Positions 6,850 to 14,095 are shown, counted from the first letter of the stretch. The stretch: DNA of 16,564 nt from JAHQVK01 sp039819565 (GCA_039819565.1 JBCBRU010000135.1:1-16564); one strand, 5' to 3'. Made by a program: numbers and translations. Notes: generated by a model from the sequence alone, not told the origin.

Positions 6850-6940
6850 CGGCGGGCCCGAGCCACCCTCGGCCCCATCTTTGGATTCGGCGACAAGGTC
6901 CGGATCGCGGGGTCCCTGTCGCTTCCGGAATCCTCCAGCC

Positions 6941-8005
6941 ATGGACACGCCCGTGAACGAACTCACCGAGACGGAGATGAGGGCCGCCCTCAGCGCCCGA
7001 GACCCGCGCTACGACGATCGATTCGTCTACGCGGTCATCACCACGGGCGTGTACTGCCGCCCCTCCTGCGGAGCCCGCCCCGCCCGGCCGGAAAACCTCC
7101 GCTTCTACTCCAACCCAGAGGCGGCACGGGCCGCGGGCTTCCGCGCCTGCCGCCGCTGCCGGCCGGACCAGCGAGCTCCGGAGGTGGAGCGGATGACGGA
7201 GCTGGCGCGCTACATCGAGTCCCACGCCGACGAAAAGCTCACCCTCGCCCACCTCGCGGAGCGCGCCCAACTGTCCGCGTCCCGGCTCCAGCGGGTCTTC
7301 AAGTCGGTGCTCGGCGTGAGCCCCAAGGCTTACCAGGACGGGCTCCGCCGCGAGGAGCTCAAGCAAGCTCTCCGGGAGGGAGAAAGGGTGACGGACGCGA
7401 TTCTCGAGGCGGGCTACGGATCTCCGAGCCGAGTCCACGGAGCCGCGTCCCGGAACATCGGCATGACCCCGTCCGCCTATCGAGCGCAAGGGGCGGGCGA
7501 GACCGTCACTTGGGCCTGCCGGGACACCGTCCTCGGCCCTCTCATGATGGCCGCGACCGACCGAGGGGTGTGCTTCGTACAGTTTGGGGAGAGCGAGGAG
7601 GAGCTCCTCGAGCAGCTGCGCTCCGAGTTCGCCCGGGCCGAGATCGAACCCTCCACGGCGGGGGCGGAGCTCGACGCGTGGATAGATGCTCTGGACCAAC
7701 ATCTGCGTGAAACGGGCCCTCGCCCGGAGCTCCCGCTCGACCTCCGCGGCACCGCCTTTCAAGTCCTGGTGTGGCGATTTTTGCTCGGGCTCGACGAGGG
7801 CACGGTGGTCAGCTACGCGGAGGTCGCGCGCGGGGTCGGCAAGCCTCGCGCGGTGAGAGCCGCGGCCTCCGCGTGCGGCGCAAATCGAGTTGCAGTCCTG
7901 GTGCCCTGTCACCGCGTCCTCCGCTCGGATGGAGGCCTGGGCGGCTACCGATGGGGCCTGGACCGCAAGCGCGCGCTCATCGATGCGGAGCGGCGGAGGG
8001 GATGA
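6941..8005 (+). CDS. ada: Ada bifunctional DNA alkylation repair protein and activator
   Basis: A 354-residue protein, the same length as E. coli Ada. The N-terminal domain holds the four zinc cysteines Cys39, Cys43 (VYCRPSC), Cys70 and Cys73 (CRRC); the first accepts methyl groups from DNA phosphotriesters and switches the protein into an activator. An AraC-type double helix-turn-helix spans about 85-182. The C-terminal O6-methylguanine-DNA methyltransferase domain (about 195-350) contains FQVLVW (273-278), SYAEVA, RAAASACGANRV and the active site PCHRV (Cys323). The ATG at 6941 is chosen over an upstream TTG at 6881 because it gives the family length and phase. The stop overlaps the next ATG (ATGA), defining an ada-oxygenase operon. 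No E. coli-style Ada box is recognisable upstream. Confidence 0.95.
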   Translation: MDTPVNELTETEMRAALSARDPRYDDRFVYAVITTGVYCRPSCGARPARPENLRFYSNPEAARAAGFRACRRCRPDQRAPEVERMTELARYIESHADEKLTLAHLAERAQLSASRLQRVFKSVLGVSPKAYQDGLRREELKQALREGERVTDAILEAGYGSPSRVHGAASRNIGMTPSAYRAQGAGETVTWACRDTVLGPLMMAATDRGVCFVQFGESEEELLEQLRSEFARAEIEPSTAGAELDAWIDALDQHLRETGPRPELPLDLRGTAFQVLVWRFLLGLDEGTVVSYAEVARGVGKPRAVRAAASACGANRVAVLVPCHRVLRSDGGLGGYRWGLDRKRALIDAERRRG

Positions 8006-8700
8006 ACCCGCTGGACCTCGACCCCGAAGCCCTGGCGGAGGCCCTCGATCGGGAGGGCTACGCGGTCACCCCGCCCGTCTTGCTCCCCTCCGCGGCGGCG
8101 CGAATGCAGTCGATGTTCGAAGACGACAGCCTCTTTCGCAACACCGTGGACATGGCCCGGGTCCAGTTCGGCCGAGGGCGCTACCGCTACTTCGACCGAC
8201 CGCTCCCGGACCACGTTGGGCAGCTCCGGCGCGAGCTCTACGCCGCCCTCGCCCCCATTGCCAACGTATGGAGGCAGCGCCTGGGCGAGACCGGAGAAGA
8301 CTGGCCGCCCGAGCTCGAGGGTCTCACGGCCCGATGCCGAGACGCCGGGCAAACTCGGCCCACGCCGCTCCTCCTTCGCTACCGCCCGGGAGACTTCAAC
8401 TGTCTGCATCGAGACCTCTACGGCGAGGTCCACTTCCCCCTTCAGGCCATAGTGATGCTCAGCGATCCGGATCGAGACTTCGAGGGGGGAGAGCTGGTCC
8501 TGGTGGAGCAGCGCCCGAGGCTTCAGTCCCGACCTGCGGTGGTCCAAATCCCACGCGGCGCGGCGGCCATCATTCCCGTCAGCGAACGCCCTCGTCCCAG
8601 CGCCCGGGGCTGGTCGCGCAGCTTCATGCGGCACGGGGTCAGCGCGATCCGCAGCGGCGAGCGCTACACCCTCGGGATCATTTTCCACGACGCGGCTTAG
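8002..8700 (+). CDS. 2-oxoglutarate/Fe(II)-dependent oxygenase, partner of Ada
   Basis: A 232-residue protein with a complete double-stranded beta-helix iron site: His136-x-Asp138 in CLHRDLYGEVHFPLQ, distal His211 in RHGVSAIRSGERYTLG, and Arg221 ten residues on, placed to bind the 2-oxoglutarate C5 carboxylate. LLLRYRPGDFN (123-133) and GGELVLVEQRP (162-172) follow the prolyl-4-hydroxylase-like branch rather than classical AlkB. The frame is open upstream to 7771, but ATG 8002 overlaps the ada stop by 4 bp and gives full coverage of the domain. Strict coupling to ada suggests oxidative demethylation of alkylated nucleic acid or another alkylation-response role. That is inferred from context; substrate residues of AlkB are not recognisable. 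Confidence 0.85.
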   Translation: MNPLDLDPEALAEALDREGYAVTPPVLLPSAAARMQSMFEDDSLFRNTVDMARVQFGRGRYRYFDRPLPDHVGQLRRELYAALAPIANVWRQRLGETGEDWPPELEGLTARCRDAGQTRPTPLLLRYRPGDFNCLHRDLYGEVHFPLQAIVMLSDPDRDFEGGELVLVEQRPRLQSRPAVVQIPRGAAAIIPVSERPRPSARGWSRSFMRHGVSAIRSGERYTLGIIFHDAA

Positions 8701-8742
8701 CGCCCTACCTCGAGGCTGCGCTGGGCTCGGTCCTCGGCCCGG

Positions 8743-10377
8743 TCAGGAGACGCTGAGAATGCGGCGCGCCCCCCGGTAAGCTCGACGATAGTAGGGGTTG
8801 TCGAGCTCGGAGCGGATCACGCCCTTGGAGTAGCTCGCGTGGGCAAAGCGTCCTGCGCCGAGATACACCCCCACGTGGTTCACTCGCCCCCGATCCTCGG
8901 TGTCGAAGAAAACGAGATCGCCGGGCCGCAGCGAGGACCTTCGAACGGAGCTTCCGCATAAATACTGATCGCGGCTGACTCGAGGGAGGCGCACACCGAA
9001 GCTCTGATCAAACAGCCCCTGGGTGAAGCCCGAGCAGTCGGTTCCCACGCCGGGCGTCTCTCCTCCCCAGCGATAGGGCGTGCCCATCCACACCTGAAGG
9101 CCTGCCTCCAATCGCCGACGAGCTTCGGCGTGGCTCTTCGGAGGGGCTCCGCGACGGCGGCCCTCTCGGCTCGAGGCTGAGGAGCGGTCCTGGTCCTTCC
9201 TAGACGGCGAGGGATCTCGGCCCTGGCGGGGTCGATCTTCCCGCTCTGGCGGCGGAGTCGAGCGACGCTCACCGCCGCCCCCAGACGGTCGCGAGGGCCG
9301 GTCACGGCGATCTCCATTGTCTCCGCCCGGAGGCGGAGGGTCGCGGCGACCTCGGTCGGAGCGGCCACGGTCTTCCCCGCGGTCACCGTTATCCCCCCGC
9401 CGAGGGCGGGGAGGCGGAGGAGGAGGACCGGGTGGAGGGGGAGGGGGCGTCTCCCGTCGCTCGCGCGCCTCGTCCCGGCGCCTCCGCAGCCACCTCCGCA
9501 CCGGCCCCTCATCCGGCTCATCTCGGGCCGGGGCCTCGTCTTTGGGCAGCGGTCGCAGAAGCTCACGATCCTCTTTGGTCGGGCGGAGGCGGAAGTCCTT
9601 CAGCGCGATGCGGAGGCGTTCGAGGGGAGAGCGGTCGGGGTTGAGGATCTCGGGACCGGCCACTCCGGTGAAGCTCGCTCGTAGATCGGCGTTGAGGGAC
9701 TGAAGGTTTCGGCGCAGCTCCGCGCGGCGGGCGCCCCGGGCCCGACGTCGCTCTCGGTGAAGCCGCACCAGCAGTCGCAGCCGATCGATGAGCAGGGGCC
9801 GCATCTTTCGGCGGGTGGCCGCGAGCGCCGCTTCGGTCTCGGGCACCAGGGCCTCCGGAATTCGGCCCTCTGCGAGGGCCTCCTCCCACCACTCCACCAG
9901 ATCCGGCGCGATCTCCTCGACATAGTAATCGGGAAAGTTGAGCGCGAGATCGATCGGACGCCCCTTAGGCGGGCGTCCCTCGAGCACCAGCACCTGGTAA
10001 TGAATCGCAATCGGAGGGGGCACCTGATTCATAGCCGACCGCCATCCCTCCCAGGCGCTGTCGACGGCTACCCGCGGGTCGCTGTCCATAAAGATAGCGG
10101 CGGACAGGATAGCCTTCGCGACGCCGATCTCCGGCGAGGCTTCCGTCTCTCGGTCAAGGGAAACGCCGCCGAAGCGTCGGCGCACCGCCCGAGCCCAGCT
10201 CAGCTGGGTGGCGGTGTCGAGGTCTTCGCGGCTGGCGATGTACTCGGCGAGGCTCTCCGCGCTTGCCCAGGCCCGCTTCGGGCGGACGAGCAGCAGGGCC
10301 ACCGGGAGACCTTCGAGCAAACGACGCCGCGACAGCCCCACTCCACCATCATCCCGCGAAGCCCTCCCTTCGAGCAA
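8743..10377 (-). CDS. Exported NlpC/P60 peptidoglycan hydrolase with Arg/Pro-rich linker
   Basis: A 544-residue protein in four parts. Residues 1-40 form an export signal with an SRRRLLEG twin-arginine-like motif (16-23), a short hydrophobic run and ASA before Glu41. Residues about 41-290 are a helical region of unknown family. Residues about 291-415 are a low-complexity linker of Arg, Asp, Gly and Pro, with two runs of six prolines split by one Gly (311-323). Residues about 415-544 are an NlpC/P60 cysteine peptidase domain with GTPYRWGGETPGVGTDCSGF (Cys448), HVGVYLG (His501) and AHAS (His513) as the likely triad. The family cleaves gamma-D-Glu-diamino-acid bonds in cell-wall peptides. The start is TTG 10377, with AGGA four bases upstream; a GTG twelve codons in (codon 13) is an alternative that keeps the RR motif. 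The basic linker could bind the wall or anionic polymers. Confidence 0.87.
   Translation of the reverse strand: MLEGRASRDDGGVGLSRRRLLEGLPVALLLVRPKRAWASAESLAEYIASREDLDTATQLSWARAVRRRFGGVSLDRETEASPEIGVAKAILSAAIFMDSDPRVAVDSAWEGWRSAMNQVPPPIAIHYQVLVLEGRPPKGRPIDLALNFPDYYVEEIAPDLVEWWEEALAEGRIPEALVPETEAALAATRRKMRPLLIDRLRLLVRLHRERRRARGARRAELRRNLQSLNADLRASFTGVAGPEILNPDRSPLERLRIALKDFRLRPTKEDRELLRPLPKDEAPARDEPDEGPVRRWLRRRRDEARERRETPPPPPPGPPPPPPRPRRGDNGDRGEDRGRSDRGRRDPPPPGGDNGDRRDRPSRPSGGGGERRSTPPPEREDRPRQGRDPSPSRKDQDRSSASSREGRRRGAPPKSHAEARRRLEAGLQVWMGTPYRWGGETPGVGTDCSGFTQGLFDQSFGVRLPRVSRDQYLCGSSVRRSSLRPGDLVFFDTEDRGRVNHVGVYLGAGRFAHASYSKGVIRSELDNPYYRRAYRGARRILSVS
9404..9448 (+). other. G-rich tract opposite the polyproline codons
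   Basis: On the plus strand this stretch is a near-continuous series of G runs broken by single A, C or T. It is the template-strand complement of the CCC/CCT/CCG codons for the two six-proline runs in the NlpC/P60 linker. At most three or four runs reach three Gs with short spacing, so a strong three-tier G-quadruplex is not certain, although two-tier forms are possible. Confidence 0.35.
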
Positions 10378-10442
10378 GTGATCCTGCGCACGTGCTCGAC
10401 CCAGGAAGCTCTCCGGCTTCTCCGAAGCATCGCGACCTCATT

Positions 10443-10454
10443 GACCGTACGGTC
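10443..10454. promoter_or_regulatory. TetR-type palindromic operator
   Basis: GACCGTACGGTC is a perfect 12-bp palindrome of the GACCGTAC/GTACGGTC kind commonly bound by TetR-family repressors. It lies 23 bp before the GTG start of the PQQ sugar-dehydrogenase-like gene and overlaps TTGACC (10441-10446), which could serve as a -35 element; the -10 expected 16-18 bp later is weak. No tetR gene is in the window, so the regulator would act from elsewhere. Confidence 0.5.
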
Positions 10455-10477
10455 GGCCAGTGCACTAGCTGTCGCGC

Positions 10478-11701
10478 GTGAGCGTTGCGGGCTGCCTCCG
10501 TGCCTGGATCTGGATCCCTACCCTGCTTTCCTTCTCGTGCGCCGCGGCTACGCCGCGGTCTCCGTACGGGCCCCGCCTCGAGCGGGTGGTGGTGCTCGAT
10601 GGGCTGCGGAGCCCCTGGAGTCTCGCCTTCATCAACGAGGAGACGGTGCTCATCACGGAGAAGGAGGGCGAGCTGCTCAGGGTCGATCTCCGCTCCGGCG
10701 TCCGGCGCCCCGTCCGCGGCCTTCCGGAGGATCGGGCGCCCAGCGCCCTCGACAGCGTCCGGAGCGACAACTCCGGCCTTTTCGAGGTCCTCCTCGCCCC
10801 GGACTTTCCCCGTGACCCCTACGTGTACCTCTCGTACGCCGCGGCCCACGGCGAGGGCCGAACCACGAAGGTCGTGCGGGGAAAGCTCCTCGGGGAGAGC
10901 CTGGTTGAGGTGGAGACCCTCTTCGTCGCCAAACCCTACACCCAAGGTCAGTTTCATCACTTTGGGGGCGGGATGACCTTCGGCCCAGATGGCCATCTCT
11001 ACTTCACAGTGGGTGAGCGCCTCTTTGACGAGCAAGACGAGCCCCCTCTCCCGATCGCCCAGGACCTCACGGACCGGCGGGGGAAGATCTATCGGCTCAA
11101 GGCCGACGGCACTATCCCCAACGACAACCCTGATTTCGGACCATCTGCTGTACCCGGCCTCTGGGCGGTGGGCATTCGCGCCGCGCAGGGCCTGACGGTC
11201 CGACCTGGCAAGGGAGAGATTTGGTTTTCCGAGCACGGGACCCGGCAGGGGGACGAGCTCAATCGACTCCTTCGGGGGGCGAACTACGGCTGGCCGGTGC
11301 GCACCACCGGAGGCTACCGCTCCCCGGACTATAAGCCCCCTTCCCTTTCCGACCGGACCTTCATACCCCCCCGCTGGGCTTGGCTTCAGACCGTCGCCCC
11401 CACTGGCCTCGCTTTCTACGACGGCGCGGAGTTTCCTTCCTGGCAGGGCGACCTTCTCGTGGGCGGGCTTTCGCGGGGGAGCCTCTGGCGGGTCAACTTC
11501 GAGGACGACGTCATCGTCGGCGTCGAAGAGCTCCTCGTTCACGATCGGATCCGCACCCGCAACGTGGCGGTCAGTCCCGCCGGCGCGGTCTACGTCCTCA
11601 CGGACACGCTCTTTCGGGTGGCCGAGGGACGTCTCGAGTTTACGGGGCGCCCAAGCGGCCAGCTCCAGCGCATCGTCAACGCTCGCCCCCTCGATCGCTA
11701 G
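10478..11701 (+). CDS. PQQ-dependent sugar dehydrogenase-like protein (six-bladed propeller)
   Basis: A 407-residue exported protein of the soluble glucose/sorbosone (aldose sugar) dehydrogenase family, which oxidises sugars with PQQ and Ca2+ outside the cytoplasm. Residues 1-24 form an N-terminal signal ending near SFSCAAA; Cys21 might be lipidated, although the box is not canonical. Family landmarks follow: LRSPWSLAFI (43-52), HHFGGGMTFGPDGHLYFTVGER (160-181), RGKIYRL (201-207), GIRAAQGLTV (232-241) and SEHGTRQGDELNRLLRGANYGWP (251-273). The first motif keeps the probable catalytic His161, but the arginine that usually follows GG is Gly, and the GHRNPQG motif has Ile for His. PQQ binding may therefore be altered. 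The start is GTG with no Shine-Dalgarno. It is divergent from the NlpC/P60 gene across 100 bp. Confidence 0.85.
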   Translation: MSVAGCLRAWIWIPTLLSFSCAAATPRSPYGPRLERVVVLDGLRSPWSLAFINEETVLITEKEGELLRVDLRSGVRRPVRGLPEDRAPSALDSVRSDNSGLFEVLLAPDFPRDPYVYLSYAAAHGEGRTTKVVRGKLLGESLVEVETLFVAKPYTQGQFHHFGGGMTFGPDGHLYFTVGERLFDEQDEPPLPIAQDLTDRRGKIYRLKADGTIPNDNPDFGPSAVPGLWAVGIRAAQGLTVRPGKGEIWFSEHGTRQGDELNRLLRGANYGWPVRTTGGYRSPDYKPPSLSDRTFIPPRWAWLQTVAPTGLAFYDGAEFPSWQGDLLVGGLSRGSLWRVNFEDDVIVGVEELLVHDRIRTRNVAVSPAGAVYVLTDTLFRVAEGRLEFTGRPSGQLQRIVNARPLDR

Positions 11702-11874
11702 GGCGAACCCCGCGCCCCAGCCAGAGATAAAGTGCATATTGCCCTTGGTTCGTGGGGTAGGCCTCCAGGGGAGGAAAATGGGTGGAGGTCGGGGACTTGA
11801 ATCGACCGGAGGGTCCATCTAGAACCCGTAGAGTCCGTGGGGGATTTTTTCTTCTACGAGGGGGAGACAATTTG
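11702..11874 (+). promoter_or_regulatory. Leader of the alcohol dehydrogenase gene, with promoter and strong RBS
   Basis: TTGAAT (11797-11802) and TAGAAC (11820-11825) are 17 bp apart, a reasonable sigma70-like promoter with transcription starting near 11832. AGGGGGAG (11859-11866) is a strong ribosome binding site 8 bases before ATG 11875. It decides that start over an in-frame GTG at 11782, which would lie upstream of the promoter. The T-run at 11845-11850 has no good stem in front of it. Confidence 0.5.
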
Positions 11875-14022
11875 ATGAGCAATAAAAATCTGCTGGGCAC
11901 CGCCATCGGTGCCGCTCTCGTGGGTGGCGTGTGCGGAGCCTGCACCTCGGCCATGCAGGCCGAACCACCTCCGCCGCCCAAGGCCGGCATCGAGGCTCTC
12001 GACACCAAGGCCATCATCGCCAATGACGATGGTGACGCGGAGTGGCCATCCTACGGCCTCAACTACGGCGAGACGCGCTTCAGCGAGCTCGCCGACATCA
12101 ACACCGACAACGTCGGCAAGCTTGGTCTCGCCTGGTCCTACGACCTCGAGTCGATCCGCGGCGTAGAGGCCACCCCGCTCGTGGTCGACGGGGTCATGTA
12201 CGTGACCGGCTCGTGGTCCATCGTCCACGCGGTCGACGCGGTCAGCGGCAAGAAGCTGTGGGTCTACGACCCGGGCGTGGACCGGGGCTGGGGCTACAAG
12301 GGCTGCTGCGACGTCGTGAACCGTGGCGTGGCCGTCTACAACGGCAAGGTCTTCGTCGGCGCCTACGACGGCTACCTCCACGCCATCGACGCCAAGAGCG
12401 GTGAGCGGGTTTGGAAGGTCGACACGATCTCCGAGGGTCGCGCCGACGGCCGCTCCTACACCATCACCGGGGCGCCCCGTGCCGTGAACGGCAAGGTCAT
12501 CATCGGAAACGGCGGCGCGGAGTACGGCGTACGCGGCTACGTCACCGCCTACGACGTCAACACGGGCAAGCAGGCCTGGCGCTTCTTCACGGTGCCCAAC
12601 CCCGGCGAGAAGCAGGAGAACGCAGCTCTCGAGATGGCCGCGAAGACCTGGGACCCGAAGGGCTCCTGGAAGGAAGTCGGCGGCGGCGGCACCGTTTGGG
12701 ATGCCATGGCTTACGACCCCGAGCTCAACCTGTTCTATATCGGCGTCGGCAACGGCTCCCCGTGGAACGCGAAGATGCGCTCGCCCTCCGGCGGCGACAA
12801 CCTCTTCCTCTCATCGATCGTGGCCCTCAACCCGGACACCGGTGAATACGTCTGGCACTACCAGGGCACGCCGGGCGACAACTGGGACTTCACCCACACT
12901 CAGCACATCATCGTCGACAAGGTGACCATCGACGGGAAGCCCCGCAAGGTGGTCATGCAGGCCCCGAAGAATGGCTTCTTCTACGTTCTCGATGCCGCCA
13001 CCGGTGAGTTCATCTCGGCCAAGAACTTCGTCCCCACCTCGTGGGCCACGGGCTATGACGACAAGGGTCGTCCCATCGAGACGCCCGAGGCGCGCGACAC
13101 CGGCGATGGTAAGGTCTTTGAGACCATCCCCTCTGCGTACGGCGCTCACAACTGGCACCCCATGAGCTACAACCCGCAGACGGGCCTGGTGTACCTCCCC
13201 GCTCAGCACGTGCCGCTCACCGTCACCGACGACGCGGAGTGGAAGCACAACGAGGCCCGCGCCGGCGCCGCCATGTCCGGGGTGGGCTGGAACTTTGGCT
13301 TCAACTTCAACGTCGAGCCTCCCAAGGCGGCGCCCATGGGCAAGCTCATTGCTTGGGATCCCGCCCAGCAAAAAGAGGTGTGGTCGGTGGCTCACCCGGC
13401 GCCGTGGAACGCCGGCACCCTCACCACCGCCGGAAACCTGGTCTTCCAGGGCACCGCGCATGGGACCTTCGCCGCCTATCACGCCAAGACCGGCGACAAG
13501 GTCTGGGAGACTCCCGTCACCTCGGGTGTCGTGGCCGCGCCCATGACCTTCGAGAAGGACGGCGTTCAGTACGTCAGCCTCGCCGTGGGCTGGGGCGGCG
13601 TGTTCGGCGAGACTATCCGCGCCGCTCCGAACGTCACCCCCGGTAAGCTCCTCACCTTCAAAGTCGGCGGAACCGCCAAGCTCCCGGACCTGGTGGCGGC
13701 GGGCGAGCTCAAGCTGATCGACGAAGGGATCGTGGCCTACAAGCCCGAGGACGTGCAGGCCGGAGCTGGCCTGTACGTGGCCAACTGCCTGTTCTGCCAC
13801 GGTGTCCCGGCTGTCCATAACGGCGGCAACATCCCGAACCTCGCCTACTCCGAGAAGGCCGTGATCGAGAACGCGAGCAAGTGGATCCTCGAGGATGCCG
13901 CCGCCGCGAAGGGCATGCCGTCCTTCAAAGGCAAGCTCACCGCCGAGCAGATCGAAGACATCATGGGCTTCGTTCAGTTCATGGCAGATACCGAGCGCAA
14001 GAAGAAGCTCGCCGCCAACTGA
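11875..14022 (+). CDS. Quinohemoprotein alcohol dehydrogenase (PQQ propeller plus cytochrome c)
   Basis: A 715-residue exported type II PQQ alcohol dehydrogenase, normal for the family. A signal (1-28) ends around VCGACTSA, with a possible but non-canonical lipidation cysteine, and then EPPPPPK. The eight-bladed propeller (about 45-600) has EWPSYGLNYGETRFS, vicinal Cys144-Cys145 (the PQQ-contacting disulfide), GVGNGSPW (Asn293, probable Ca2+ ligand), GDNWDFT with probable catalytic base Asp338, and tryptophan-docking repeats such as DAKSGERVW and HAKTGDKVW. Thr340, not Asp, follows two residues later, so the site looks calcium-type rather than lanthanide-type. A cytochrome c domain (about 625-710) has CLFCH (638-642) and axial Met681 in GMPSF. 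It oxidises alcohols in the periplasm or at the outer face of the membrane and passes electrons to the respiratory chain through haem c. Confidence 0.94.
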   Translation: MSNKNLLGTAIGAALVGGVCGACTSAMQAEPPPPPKAGIEALDTKAIIANDDGDAEWPSYGLNYGETRFSELADINTDNVGKLGLAWSYDLESIRGVEATPLVVDGVMYVTGSWSIVHAVDAVSGKKLWVYDPGVDRGWGYKGCCDVVNRGVAVYNGKVFVGAYDGYLHAIDAKSGERVWKVDTISEGRADGRSYTITGAPRAVNGKVIIGNGGAEYGVRGYVTAYDVNTGKQAWRFFTVPNPGEKQENAALEMAAKTWDPKGSWKEVGGGGTVWDAMAYDPELNLFYIGVGNGSPWNAKMRSPSGGDNLFLSSIVALNPDTGEYVWHYQGTPGDNWDFTHTQHIIVDKVTIDGKPRKVVMQAPKNGFFYVLDAATGEFISAKNFVPTSWATGYDDKGRPIETPEARDTGDGKVFETIPSAYGAHNWHPMSYNPQTGLVYLPAQHVPLTVTDDAEWKHNEARAGAAMSGVGWNFGFNFNVEPPKAAPMGKLIAWDPAQQKEVWSVAHPAPWNAGTLTTAGNLVFQGTAHGTFAAYHAKTGDKVWETPVTSGVVAAPMTFEKDGVQYVSLAVGWGGVFGETIRAAPNVTPGKLLTFKVGGTAKLPDLVAAGELKLIDEGIVAYKPEDVQAGAGLYVANCLFCHGVPAVHNGGNIPNLAYSEKAVIENASKWILEDAAAAKGMPSFKGKLTAEQIEDIMGFVQFMADTERKKKLAAN

Positions 14023-14057
14023 CGCCCCCGGGGGGGCGCGTTCTGTCGCGCCCTCCC
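14023..14057 (+). terminator. Strong GC hairpin directly after the alcohol dehydrogenase gene
   Basis: GGGGGGGCGCG (14030-14040) pairs with CGCGCCCTCCC (14047-14057) around a 6-base loop, giving 11 bp with one G-U. The same G-run can instead pair with the C-run right after the stop (CGCCCCC at 14023-14029). No U-tract follows, so this is not a classical intrinsic terminator. It may cap the mRNA 3' end or separate this gene from the next one. Confidence 0.5.
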
Positions 14058-14083
14058 AGCTCCCTCCACGCCAGCTCTCGGTT

Positions 14084-14089
14084 TAGACT
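14084..14089 (+). promoter_or_regulatory. Candidate -10 element for a leaderless transcript
   Basis: TAGACT matches the TANNNT -10 pattern and ends 6 bases before the ATG at 14096. No Shine-Dalgarno-like purine run precedes that ATG. In GC-rich bacteria this spacing is typical of leaderless mRNAs that begin at the start codon. No good -35 is visible, so confidence is modest. Confidence 0.33.
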
Positions 14090-14095
14090 CGGCGC

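Noticed and set aside
6881..6940. TTG-initiated N-terminal extension of Ada
   Set aside because: Adds 20 residues without similarity; the ATG at 6941 gives the standard 354-residue length and zinc-cysteine spacing.
5970..6956. 328-codon plus-strand frame opposite the decarboxylase
   Set aside because: Low-complexity Arg/Gly-rich translation without motifs; the decarboxylase has all catalytic motifs on the other strand.
6824..7912. 362-codon minus-strand frame opposite ada
   Set aside because: Mirror of the ada codons; no recognisable domain.
8701..8742. Bidirectional terminator between the oxygenase and NlpC/P60 genes
   Set aside because: Only a 5-bp GGGC/GCCC stem with a wobble pair and no T-tract; too weak to list.
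9757..10815. 352-codon plus-strand frame across the NlpC/P60 5' end and the divergent region
   Set aside because: Crosses two real genes on both strands, with no homology signal.
10349..11818. 489-codon minus-strand frame opposite the sugar dehydrogenase-like gene
   Set aside because: Very long, but antisense to a gene with clear propeller motifs; no family match and no ribosome binding site.
11838..11852. T-run upstream of the alcohol dehydrogenase as an intrinsic terminator
   Set aside because: The bases before the T-run form only a 3-bp stem; it lies inside the probable leader.
12811..13818. 335-codon minus-strand frame opposite the alcohol dehydrogenase
   Set aside because: Arises from strong third-position GC bias of the real gene; contains no domain.
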